DNA from: CAWAHD01 sp963781785
GTDB lineage: Bacteria > Planctomycetota > Planctomycetia > Isosphaerales > Isosphaeraceae
Assembly (NCBI GenBank): GCA_963781785.1
Contig: CAWAHD010000001.1
Span: 186,001 to 250,000 of the forward strand
Length of the DNA: 64,000 nt
Direction of reading: 5' to 3'
A program made the position numbers and the translations under genes. The notes below the pieces were generated by a model. It searched no databases. It worked only from the letters and a program-made list of their open reading frames with translations, and was not told the DNA's origin. How positions within the stretch are numbered: position 1 is the first letter of the stretch; every line of letters begins with the position of its first letter. Below, piece by piece: positions 44,908 to 53,800 of this stretch.

Positions 44908-45669
44908 TCATCCTTCGGTTTCGTCGGCGTCCGGGTCGTCGTCGAGCTCGGAGCGAGGCTCGTCCACATCCATCGACGCCGGCATGCGCCCGAGGCGCAG
45001 CACCGTGGATGTGATGTCCTTGGCCCGGCGCGGCCACGGCATCGCCTCGACCCGCGCGATCGTTTCCTCGACGGGATAGACCGCGCGTTTCAGCTCGATC
45101 CGGTTGTCGTCGATCACTGCAAAGGCGGCACGGGGATCGCCGTCCCGAGGCAGACCCACGCTTCCGGGGTTGAGCACCACCACGCCATTAACCAGGATGT
45201 TGTACTGAATGTGGGTATGGCCCACGCACACGATATCGGCCTGGACATCCCGCAGCCGCTTGGACCAGACGGCGGGGTCTTTGAGCAAATACTCGTCGAG
45301 AGGATCTCGCGGGGTGGCGTGGACCAGTAAGAACCGCCGTCCGGCGAGGGTAAACCGCCGGGTCACCGGCAACTGTAGCAGATAACGCCGCTCCGCCGGG
45401 CCAAGTGCCTCCCACATCGAAGGTCGAGTGACCTGGGTCAGATAACGAAAGCCGGATAAACCGTTGACCGGAATACTCTGTGCGACGCCATGGTCGTGAT
45501 TACCCCGGATCGCGTACGTCGCGTGCTTCATCGCCCAGCGCACGCAGGGCAGCGGGTCGGGACCATAATCGACCAGGTCGCCCAGGCACAGGCAAACGTC
45601 AAATGGCTCGACGATGGCCGCGAGGGCTGCCCAGTTAGCATGGATGTCAGAGACGACCAGGATCCTCAT
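44908..45669 (-). CDS. Calcineurin-like metallophosphoesterase (YfcE/MJ0936-type)
   Basis: The 253-residue product shows all metal-ligand motifs in order: SDIHANWAAL (residues 7-16), GDLVDYGPDP (around 30), GNHDHG (around 56), then HATP and GHTHIQY (around 115-155), and the end LNPGSVGLPRDG. The family hydrolyses phosphodiesters or phosphoesters in the cytoplasm; the natural substrate is unknown. The C-terminal tail after residue 225 is acidic and of low complexity (DVDEPRSELDDDPDADETEG). It stands alone between the convergent thrC and asnB genes. Confidence 0.92.
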   Translation of the reverse strand: MRILVVSDIHANWAALAAIVEPFDVCLCLGDLVDYGPDPLPCVRWAMKHATYAIRGNHDHGVAQSIPVNGLSGFRYLTQVTRPSMWEALGPAERRYLLQLPVTRRFTLAGRRFLLVHATPRDPLDEYLLKDPAVWSKRLRDVQADIVCVGHTHIQYNILVNGVVVLNPGSVGLPRDGDPRAAFAVIDDNRIELKRAVYPVEETIARVEAMPWPRRAKDITSTVLRLGRMPASMDVDEPRSELDDDPDADETEG

Positions 45670-45804
45670 TTTTTGAATATCGCCTGCGAGACGGGGGAGG
45701 CGTAGAGAGTTTCACGCAACCGATGTGGGAACGCAACAGTCGTCTCCCGAGTTTAACGAATTGGTCACAATGAGATGGACAGCGACATTTCGTGCGGCCG
45801 CCGG

Positions 45805-47679
45805 TCACGTGAGCCAGTGGTCGCACCAGAGCTGAAAGATCAAGAGCGTCCACAACGGCTTGCGGTGGTCGTGCAGGCCGGATTGATGTTCGGCGATACG
45901 GCGGGCAACCATCTCCGGATGAAAGATCCCCTGTCGCTTCAATCGCTCACGGCTCAGGAGCTGGTTCAAAAGCGGGGCCAACGGCCCCCGCAGCCAGGTT
46001 GCGACGGGGATGCCGAAGCCCTTCTTGGGCCGAGCCAGAATCGATGCCGGCAGCCGGCCCCGGGCCGCCCGTTTGAGCAGTCGCTTGGTCTGGTTTCGCC
46101 CAAATTTGAACTCCGGAGGAAGTGCCTGGATGGAATCGACCAGTTGCACATCCAGGAATGGCGCCCGTACCTCGAGCCCACAGGCCATGCTCGCGCGATC
46201 CACCTTGGTGAGGATGTCCTCGGGCAGATACGTATCCTGGTACAGAGCCAATGACCGAGAAAGCGGGTTGGCACCTCCGTCAAGCGATCCCGCGCGGCAA
46301 AGGTGCTCGTTCTCGATGTCGATCGAGTCGCCGCCAACCAGTAGCCGGGCGATCTCGACTCCCGAGAATGAGCCAAGCCACCGTTGGTGGGCCAGCGGAA
46401 GCGGTTCGGCCGCCCCCCGGAGAAACTGCTTGAGCTTGAAGTCGAAGCTGAAATTACGATGGTCCACCGGCAGCCTGCCTACTGCTGCGCCGGCGAGTGC
46501 TTGGGCCGAGCGGGGCAACCGGCGAAAGACTCCGGCCGCACGCTCGGCCGCGAATGTCGGATAGCCAGCCAGAAGCTCGTCGGCGCCGTCTCCGCCCAGC
46601 ACCACTTTGACCTCTTCCCGCGCAAAGCGGCTCAGGAGATGAGTCGGCAGAATGGACGCGTCGCCGAACGGCTCATCTAGCCAGCCAGCCACTTCGGGCA
46701 AGAGCTCATACACCGTCTCGATCGAGAAAGTTCGATCATGATGGTCGGTTCCCAGATGCCGCGCGACCGCGCGGGCGTGGCTGCTCTCGTCAAAGCTCGG
46801 ATCTTGAAATCCAATCGAGAATGTGTGGACCTGCTGCGCCGGCTCGATTTCGCAGAGCGCGGCTGCCACGCTCGAGGAGTCAATGCCTCCGGACAGAAAA
46901 ACGCCAATGGGCACATCCGAGCGCCGGTGCCGGGCGACGGAGTCACGGAGATCTCCCCAGAATTGCTCGGCCGCCGCGCCGAAGCCAACCGTCGAGCGGC
47001 GCACAGCCGCCGGTTTCCAGTACCGCCAGACGTGGAATGCCCCGCTCTCCCAGATCAAAGCATTTCCGCGAGGCAGCTTGGAGAGTGAGCCCCAGATCGA
47101 GAAAGGAGCGGGCACATATTCGTAGAAAAGGTAGCGGATCAGGCTGGCGCGGTCGAGTTCTCGACCAATCTCGGGATGGACCAGGAGTGCCTTCGGCTCG
47201 GAGCCAAACGCCAATCCGCCGCCGGGAAGCTTGCCATAATAGAGCGGCTTCTGGCCCATGCGGTCACGCGCGAGCACCAGCCGGCCCCGTTTTTCGTCCC
47301 AGATCGCCAGGGCAAACATCCCATTCAGCCGGCAAACGAAGTCGAGTCCGTCTTCCTCGTAAAGGTGGACCAAGCTTTCCGTGTCGCAATTTGTGCGGTA
47401 GCGATGGCCCTTGGCGAGAAGCTCCTTCCTGAGCTCAAGCTCGTTGTACAGCTCGCCGTTGTACGTGACCCAGATGGAGCCGTCCTCGTTCGACATCGGC
47501 TGGGCACCACCGGCCACGTCGATGATGGACAGCCGGCGATGCCCCAGCGCCACTGGCCCCGCGCAGTAGAACCCGTCGCCATCGGGCCCGCGGTGCGCCA
47601 GCTTGGCCGTCATCCGCTCAATGATCGACCGGTCGGCGGTCTGACCGGCTCGATTCACGAACCCAGCGATCCCGCACAT
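45805..47679 (-). CDS. asnB: Asparagine synthetase, glutamine-hydrolysing
   Basis: This 624-residue protein begins MCGIAGF, with Cys2 as the glutaminase nucleophile, followed by AHRGPDGDGFYCAGPVALGH and YNGELYN of the Ntn domain. The synthetase domain has the PP-loop SGGIDSSSVAAAL and GGDGADELLAGYPTF, then LKRAARGRLPASILARPKKG at the C-terminal end. It makes asparagine from aspartate, glutamine and ATP. The family also includes enzymes for amidation in exopolysaccharide or peptide pathways, and the length of 624 matches that XrtA-associated/amidotransferase subgroup as well as AsnB, so the precise acceptor is not certain. The gene is preceded by mazEF-like genes on the same strand with 176 bases between. 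No operon is suggested. Confidence 0.92.
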   Translation of the reverse strand: MCGIAGFVNRAGQTADRSIIERMTAKLAHRGPDGDGFYCAGPVALGHRRLSIIDVAGGAQPMSNEDGSIWVTYNGELYNELELRKELLAKGHRYRTNCDTESLVHLYEEDGLDFVCRLNGMFALAIWDEKRGRLVLARDRMGQKPLYYGKLPGGGLAFGSEPKALLVHPEIGRELDRASLIRYLFYEYVPAPFSIWGSLSKLPRGNALIWESGAFHVWRYWKPAAVRRSTVGFGAAAEQFWGDLRDSVARHRRSDVPIGVFLSGGIDSSSVAAALCEIEPAQQVHTFSIGFQDPSFDESSHARAVARHLGTDHHDRTFSIETVYELLPEVAGWLDEPFGDASILPTHLLSRFAREEVKVVLGGDGADELLAGYPTFAAERAAGVFRRLPRSAQALAGAAVGRLPVDHRNFSFDFKLKQFLRGAAEPLPLAHQRWLGSFSGVEIARLLVGGDSIDIENEHLCRAGSLDGGANPLSRSLALYQDTYLPEDILTKVDRASMACGLEVRAPFLDVQLVDSIQALPPEFKFGRNQTKRLLKRAARGRLPASILARPKKGFGIPVATWLRGPLAPLLNQLLSRERLKRQGIFHPEMVARRIAEHQSGLHDHRKPLWTLLIFQLWCDHWLT

Positions 47680-47854
47680 ATCAAGATTGCCGCGACGCCG
47701 CGGACCAGATTGAGGAAATCAAGGCCGACGAGCACGAACCTCCCCGATGGGAACGACACGTTCCAGCTTACCCGTTCCGCGGAAATTCAGAAAGGCTGGC
47801 CGCGCGAGTGAGCGGCGCGAAGTGAAACCCGATCCGACGGCGAACTGTTGGACC

Positions 47855-48112
47855 TCATGCACAGTGCAACACGGTTGGTATAGCGCCCGCTCTCGACGTG
47901 CTCTGCATGGCGATCTCGGAGCCTTTGAACCGGCACGGGATCCGGGTGGGGTACGTTTGCCCTTTGGTCGTCAAGGGCGCGATGACCACAGTGCGGATCG
48001 TGTGGTTGATCTCGTCCGGCGACACGATGAGGCAGGGACGGGTCTTCCGGATCTCACTGCCGAGGGTCGGGACGAGATTCACCAGGTAGACCTCGAAGCG
48101 ATTTATCGCCAT
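47855..48112 (-). CDS. MazF/PemK-type toxin, C-terminally truncated
   Basis: The 85 residues match the N-terminal two thirds of PemK-like toxins: INRFEVYLVNLVPTLGSEIR, KTRPCLIVSPDE, TVVIAPLTTKGQTYPTRIPC. After residue 67 the sequence leaves the family pattern (normally a segment like GQIVLDQIRTVDK). It reads SEIAMQSTSRAGAIPTVLHC and stops. About 30 C-terminal residues are missing. I find no remnant in the other frames, so this is a deletion or rearrangement and not an indel. The toxin is probably impaired. The start overlaps the antitoxin gene by 10 bases. This is the only toxin candidate at the locus. Confidence 0.72.
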   Translation of the reverse strand: MAINRFEVYLVNLVPTLGSEIRKTRPCLIVSPDEINHTIRTVVIAPLTTKGQTYPTRIPCRFKGSEIAMQSTSRAGAIPTVLHCA

Positions 48113-48360
48113 TCCCAGTCGTCCTCATCCCACTTCGATAGGCTCGGCAATGGGTTATCGACTAAGGAATCGTCACCGCGGCGGGCCATCTCCTGAAAGG
48201 CCGCGGTCCATCCTTCCCGGGGCTGCCTGGCTGGCCGGACGATCAGAGAGTTTTCCTGGGCAATCAACTCGACTTCGCCGCACAGGCCGGTTTGCTCCAG
48301 GAGCGGCTTGGGAATGCGAATACCCTCGGAATTGCCGATCTTCACGATCCGTGCCTTCAT
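48103..48360 (-). CDS. MazE-like AbrB-fold antitoxin
   Basis: The 85-residue product starts MKARIVKIGNSEGIRIPKPL, the swapped-hairpin AbrB/SpoVT DNA-binding motif of MazE antitoxins. It is followed by LLEQTGLCGEVELIAQENSL and an acidic tail (SLSKWDEDDWEWR) that would block the toxin. It looks complete. It precedes the truncated toxin with a 10-base overlap, the typical order, and should autoregulate by binding its promoter in the 48361-48400 region. With a damaged toxin it may act as an orphan antitoxin. Confidence 0.88.
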   Translation of the reverse strand: MKARIVKIGNSEGIRIPKPLLEQTGLCGEVELIAQENSLIVRPARQPREGWTAAFQEMARRGDDSLVDNPLPSLSKWDEDDWEWR

Positions 48361-48915
48361 TGGCGGAATCCCTCATGTGCTTACATTGAAGCCCCGGGGC
48401 CGGACTCTGACAACGCGGAACAAGCAACGCACACTGTCATTGCGATTCAGAACACAGTCCGGGACCGACCAAGCCAACGAGCCTGGCCCAGCGCCAGGGC
48501 GATTTGGCACATGAAGCTCAATCGGTTGAACTGGGCGCGCGGAACGACCGAAAAAGGGATGGACCGTTCTCCGAGCGTTGGGAGACTATGAGTTGCCCGC
48601 CCCGTTGAGGCGCCGAGTCCGAAGGAAAAGAGCGCGCACCGGAATCGCCCGCATTCGAGTCCACCACGCCGCCGCGCTTGGCGGCCTTCAGGATGCAAAT
48701 CCGTCGAAAACACCGTCGTTCATTTTTGGGCATTGCCCGAGCCCCGCGGGCAGCGGCATCATAGAGCGCGGGGTGTGAACCCCGAGGAAAGTCGGCAAGA
48801 TGACCGGGAAATGAGACGAGAAAATCGAGGAGATCTCAACCACGGAAGGCACTGATCTTCACGGAATAAGTCCGCCGGAATCCAAATGGCGCCGTCGCCG
48901 CAGATGAATCCTTTT

Positions 48916-48944
48916 GTCGCCTTTCGCTCCGCGAAAGTACGTTG
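48916..48944 (+). repeat. REP-like palindrome, copy 1
   Basis: Contains GTCGCCTTTCGCTCCGCGAA at the start; arms CTTTCG and CGAAAG. Same orientation as copy 2. Confidence 0.75.
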
Positions 48945-49005
48945 TCTCAATCGCTGATTTGGCCCCTCGGCTCGAAGGATTCATCGAGCGTCGGGGAGGT
49001 CGTTT

Positions 49006-49034
49006 GTCGCCTTTCGCTCCGCGAAAGTATGTTG
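49006..49034 (+). repeat. REP-like palindrome, copy 2
   Basis: Same 29-base unit as at 48916-48944, with one change (TATG for TACG). Confidence 0.75.
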
Positions 49035-49086
49035 ACGTTGTTACCCGTATTCATCCGCGTCCGTGGCGTCCGACGGAACAAATGCA

Positions 49087-49111
49087 CAACTTTCGCGGAG
49101 CGAAAGGCGAC
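49087..49111 (-). repeat. REP-like palindrome, inverted copy 3
   Basis: Reverse complement of the unit in copies 1 and 2, over 25 bases. Copies 2 and 3 can form a large cruciform. Confidence 0.75.
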
Positions 49112-49602
49112 GTTGTTCTGACCACGGCGTTGTTACGTGTGTTCATCGGCGGCGCCGTTTCCATACCCTCCTGGACAAACTAATCGCGTCCTTGTTTCCC
49201 TCCCAGATGCTGATCCGATCCACTCGCTCGCCTGTGATATGTGGAATTCGGGCGCACAACACGCAAGATCCTGCGCAGAGCGTGGGCTCTCTATCACTTC
49301 CAAAGAGATGAGCGTAGGATATCAGTGCCGATCCGGAACGAAGAGCGTCAGGTGATCCCGTTATCGGAAACTGTCCAGTCCGAGGCGTTCACCGACTCCG
49401 GCAACGATAGGGCGGATGTCCAGGACTTCGGCTCGAGCGGCGTAGCTTCGCCCGAAAGCTTCAAATGACAAAAGTCGATTGCAGCGACGCACACCCAGCG
49501 CCGGCGGATGTTGAAGCTAGGCTGCGGAGTGACATGACCTGTTGATCTGCCAATCGTTGGTAGGCCAAAGAACGAGCAGCAGCATCAACCGAGATTATCG
49601 GC

Positions 49603-50859
49603 GTGGCGCACGACGTTTTTATCAGCTACTCATCGCACGATAAGCCGATTGCCGACGCCGTTTGCGCCGGCCTGGAGGCCGCCAAAATTCGATGCTGGAT
49701 CGCGCCCCGAGACATGCTGCCCGGCGTGCCTTATGGGGAAGCGCTCGGCGAGGCGCTGCGCGAAAGCCAAATCCTGCTGCTCATATTCTCGTCGAAATCC
49801 AACCACTCTGGCCACGTGATGCGCGAGGTGGCAAGTGCCGTCGATAAAGGCATCCCCATTCTGCCGTTTCGGGTCGAGGACGTAACGCCGTCGGCATCCT
49901 TGGACTACTTCGTGAAATCCATCCATTGGCTCGACGCCATCACGCCGCCGCTGGAAAATCATTTGCAATCCTTGGTGGGAACGGTTCGGATGCTTCTGAC
50001 ACGACAGCAGACTGGCGCCGTTCTGGCAGGGCAACCCGGCGCGGCCGACACGGCAGGGAAGCCAGCAAGCCCCACGCCTGCGTTCCCTGCCGCCGATTTG
50101 CCCAACCAACGTAGCAAGTTTGCTTCCGGTTACGTTATTGCCGGCGTGGGTCTCACGCTCGCGATCCTGCTGCTGCTTGCGCTCGCGACGTGGTGGCCAC
50201 ACAGTCATGATCAACGTGAGCTACCCTCATCGAAGTTGAGCCCCACGTCGACTTCGCCGCCAATCACCGAGCCGCTCCGCGTGCAGAAGATCGACGTTCA
50301 CCTGTTTGCTCGCCAGGGGGATGCAGCAGAGCCGCGCGGCCTGATTGGTCACGACGCTTTTGCCGCACGGCTGCGTGACCAGGTCACGGTGCAGGCCCAC
50401 CTCTCCCACTCTGCCTACGCCTATCTCATCGCTTTCCGGCCCGATGGCAAAACCGAGCTTTGTTACCCCGACCGGGAGGACATTCCCCCGCCGTTGACGG
50501 ATCGGCCGCATTATCCGCCCGAGGGCAGCGGCGCTCGCTATGGCTTGAGCGACGGCGCGGGTCTGATGGTCTTCGGTGTGGTGGCCTCCGACAAGCCGTT
50601 ACCTTCCTACCGGGAGTGGTTACAGGGCCGATCGCTAGCCTGGCAAAGCGAAGCCGGCCAGCCGAGGGAGGAGGTCCTTTGGAGCAGTGGACAGGTTGTG
50701 GATGTCTTGCTGCCGACCGACAAGCTGTCGAATCTGCGTGGCAGAGAGGAGGCGGCACTGCCTCTGGCACCCGCCTTCGAGAAACTTGCCAAATCGCTGC
50801 AAGTCGATTCCTCCAAGAATGCCATTGGCCTGCTGGGATTCACTGTGCAGAAACCTTGA
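49603..50859 (+). CDS. TIR-domain membrane protein with exported C-terminal domain
   Basis: The 418-residue product has an N-terminal TIR domain (about 1-130). Box 1 reads HDVFISYSSHDKPIADAV, and RCWIAPRDMLPGVPYGEALG and ESQILLLIFSSKSNHSGHVM follow, with Glu75 in REVA the candidate NADase glutamate. A linker rich in Ala/Pro (140-172) leads to a single membrane segment (about 176-198). The C-terminal half (about 230-418) resembles DUF4384-type domains (AYAYLIAFRPDGKTELCYPD). It would lie outside the cytoplasm. The next gene begins 24 bases downstream and encodes an exported TPR-CHAT protein. TIR proteins in bacteria often degrade NAD+ or make signals when triggered. A membrane-spanning signalling role is inferred. 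Confidence 0.9.
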   Translation: MAHDVFISYSSHDKPIADAVCAGLEAAKIRCWIAPRDMLPGVPYGEALGEALRESQILLLIFSSKSNHSGHVMREVASAVDKGIPILPFRVEDVTPSASLDYFVKSIHWLDAITPPLENHLQSLVGTVRMLLTRQQTGAVLAGQPGAADTAGKPASPTPAFPAADLPNQRSKFASGYVIAGVGLTLAILLLLALATWWPHSHDQRELPSSKLSPTSTSPPITEPLRVQKIDVHLFARQGDAAEPRGLIGHDAFAARLRDQVTVQAHLSHSAYAYLIAFRPDGKTELCYPDREDIPPPLTDRPHYPPEGSGARYGLSDGAGLMVFGVVASDKPLPSYREWLQGRSLAWQSEAGQPREEVLWSSGQVVDVLLPTDKLSNLRGREEAALPLAPAFEKLAKSLQVDSSKNAIGLLGFTVQKP

Positions 50860-50883
50860 TCCTGGAATGGGAGACCGTCTGCC

Positions 50884-53800
50884 ATGAGGCCGATATTCAC
50901 CCTGCTGGCCGTCGTGTTCGCGGCAAACGCATTTGCAGATGAGCCGCATCCAGCCAAGATAAAACCGCCGTATGAACGACTGCTGCAGGGTGAAGATGCC
51001 AGGAAGGCGGCGGCACTACAGAAGGGAATCGCCGACAGCGAGGCGGCTGACCAATACGCCGAGGCCATCGCCGTAGCCGAGGAATTGGCGGCATTGCGGA
51101 AGAGTAAGCAAGGTACGGATCATTACGAGTTCCTGGACGCCGAGCATCAAGTTCGCACCTTGCGGAAAGTTGCTTCTTTGCCGCCCCAGGATCACCGCAC
51201 TTACCGTGAGGCGAAACAGTACTACGATCAAGCGATACTTCTTGAGCGGCAACGCAAATTCGCGGCTGCACAGCCGCATTACCAGAAGGCGCTGGCCATC
51301 GTCCGCAAAGTGCTCGGCGAGGAGCATCGCGACACGGCCGACCGCTACAACAACCTGGCCTCAAACCTGACCAGGCAGCGGAAGTATGCCGAGGCGCGGC
51401 CGCTCTACGTGAAGGCGCTTGCCATCCGCCGCAAGGTGCTGGGCGAGGAACATCGTGACACGGCCGACAGCTACAACAACCTGGCCTCAAACCTGACCAG
51501 GCAGCGGAAGCATGCCGAGGCGCGGCCGCTCTACGAGCAGGCGCTTGGCATCCGCCGCAAGGTGCTGGGCGAGGAACATCGTGACACGGTCGACAGCTAC
51601 AACAACCTGGCCTTCAACCTGGGCAGCCAGGGGAAGTATGCCGAGGCGCGGCCGCTCTACGAGCAGGCGCTGGCCATCCGCCGCAAGGTGCTGGGCGACG
51701 AACATCGTGACACGGTCGACAGCGACAATAACCTGGCCTTGAACCTGGGCAGCCAGCGGAAGTATGCCGAGGCGCGGCCGCTCTACGAGAAGGTGCTTGC
51801 CATCCGCCGCAAGGTGCTCGGCGAAGAGCACCTCGACACAGCCGACAGCTACAACAACCTGGCCGATAACCTGGGCAGCCAGGGGAAGTATGCCGAGGCG
51901 CAGCCGCTCTACCAGGAGGCGCTGGCCATCTACCTCAAGGTGCTCGGCGAAGAGGATTCCGACACGGCTTGGGGCTACACAAACCTGGCCGATAACCTGG
52001 CCAGGCAGCGGAAGTACGCGGAGGCGCAGCCGCTCTACGAGAAGGCGCTGGCCATCCGCCGTAAGGTGCTCGTCGAGGGACATCGTGACACGGCCGACAG
52101 CTACAACAACCTGGCCTTGAACCTGGTCAGGCAGCGGAAGTATGCCGAGGCGCAGCCGCTCTACCAGGAGGCGCTGGTCATCTGCCGCAACGAGCTCGGC
52201 GAGGAGCATCCCGACACGGCCGACAGCTACAACAACCTGGCGTTGAACCTGGGCCGCCAGCGGAAGTACGCCGAGGCGCAGCCGCTCTACGAGAAGGCGC
52301 TGGCCATCCGCCGCGAGGTGCTCGGCGAGGAGCATCTCGACACCGCTCAGCTCTACGAGAAGCTAGCCGATAACCTGGCCAAGCAGCGGAAGTACGCGGA
52401 GGCGCAGCCGCTCTACCAGAAGGCGCAGGCCATCTTCCACAAGTTATCTGGCGATGGTGAGGAAGATCCCAGCACGGCTCAGTGGTACAACAAGCTGGCC
52501 GAGAACCTGAACCGCCAGGGGAAGTACGCCCAGGCTCAGCCGCTCCTCGAGAAGGCGCTGGCCATCCACCGCAAGCGGCTCGGCGAGGAGGATCCCGACA
52601 CGGCTTCCAGCTACAACAACCTGGCCGATAACCTGAACAGCCAGGCGAAATACGCTGAGGCGCAGCCGCTCTACGAGAAGGCGCTGGCCATCCGCCGCAA
52701 GGCGCTTGGCGAGGAGCATGACGACACGGATCAAAGCTACGTCGGACTTTCGTTGAATTTACTCAGCCAGGGGAAGGATGCGGATGCGGAGGCCATCTTC
52801 GGCCGCAAGTTATCTGGCGATGGTGAGGAAGATCCCGACACGGCTTCCAGCGACAAGGACCTGGCCGATAACCTGAACCGCCACGGGAAGTACGCCGAGG
52901 CTCAGCCGCTCCTCGAGAAGGCGCTGGCCAACCACCGCAAGCGGCTCGGCGAGGAGCATCCCGACACGGCTAAGGGCTACGACAGCCTGGCCGACAACCT
53001 GGAACGCCAAAAGCAGTACGCCAAAGCGCAGCCGCTCCTCGAGAAGGCGCTGGCCATCCGCCGCAAGGCGCTTGGCGAGCAGCATCTCGACACGGCTCGG
53101 GGCTACTCCAACCTGGCCTTGAACCTGGGCTGCCAGGGGAAGCTCGCCGAGGCTCAGCCGCTCATCGAGAAGGCGCAGGCCATCCACCGCAAGCGGTTCG
53201 GCGACGAGGATGGCGAGACGGCTCATTTCTACCTTACTCTGGCCTGGCACCTGAACAGCCTGGGGAAGTATGCCGAGGCGCAGCCGCTCTTCCAGAAGCG
53301 GCTGGCCAATGACCGCAAGATACTGGGCGAGGACCATCCCGACACGGCTCCCAGCTACAGCAACCTTGCCTGGAATCTAGACTGCCAGGGGAAGCACGCC
53401 GAGGCGCAGCCGCTCCTCGAGAAGGCGCTGGCCATTAACCGCAAGGTGCTCGGCGAGGAGCATCCCGAAACGGCTCAAAGCTATGTCGACCTGGGCATGA
53501 ATCTGAACAGCCAGGGGAGGTATGCCGAGGCAGGCACTGCGCTGGCCCAGGCAGCACGCAGCTACGAGGCCAGCCGGCTGACCGCCGCACGCGGACTGGA
53601 ACGCGCTGCTGCAAGTGGAGACCAATCGCCGTATCCGCTGTTGGCCGCGTTCCATGCTCGCTCAGGGGATGCCGTCGCAGCCACCCGGGCCCTGGAAATG
53701 AACCTGGCTCGCGGACTCCTGGATGAACAAGCGCTGCGTGCGACGTTGCTACCCCGGGAGGCCGAAGGGCAAGGAGTCCTGCAGCAAGCACTCGCGAAAC

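Larger units (their letters stand above)
48361..49602. other. Gene-poor region with palindromic repeats
   Basis: No gene is supported in about 1240 bases. Short frames across 48447-48713 and 49063-49311 show no family character. Three copies of a CTTTCG-NNNNN-CGAAAG palindrome lie at 48916-49111. Stretches such as AACCACGGAAGGCACTGATC near 48837 look like degraded repeat sequence, and a similar one occurs near 55587. The region marks a boundary between the asnB/mazEF side and the TIR module. Confidence 0.6.

Noticed and set aside
51487..53337. Minus-strand frames with Val/Leu/Arg repeats
   Set aside because: Complement of the 126-bp TPR repeats; repetition alone makes them look protein-like.
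51240..53520. Possible CRISPR array because of regular repeats
   Set aside because: The repeats are contiguous 126-bp coding units without spacers.
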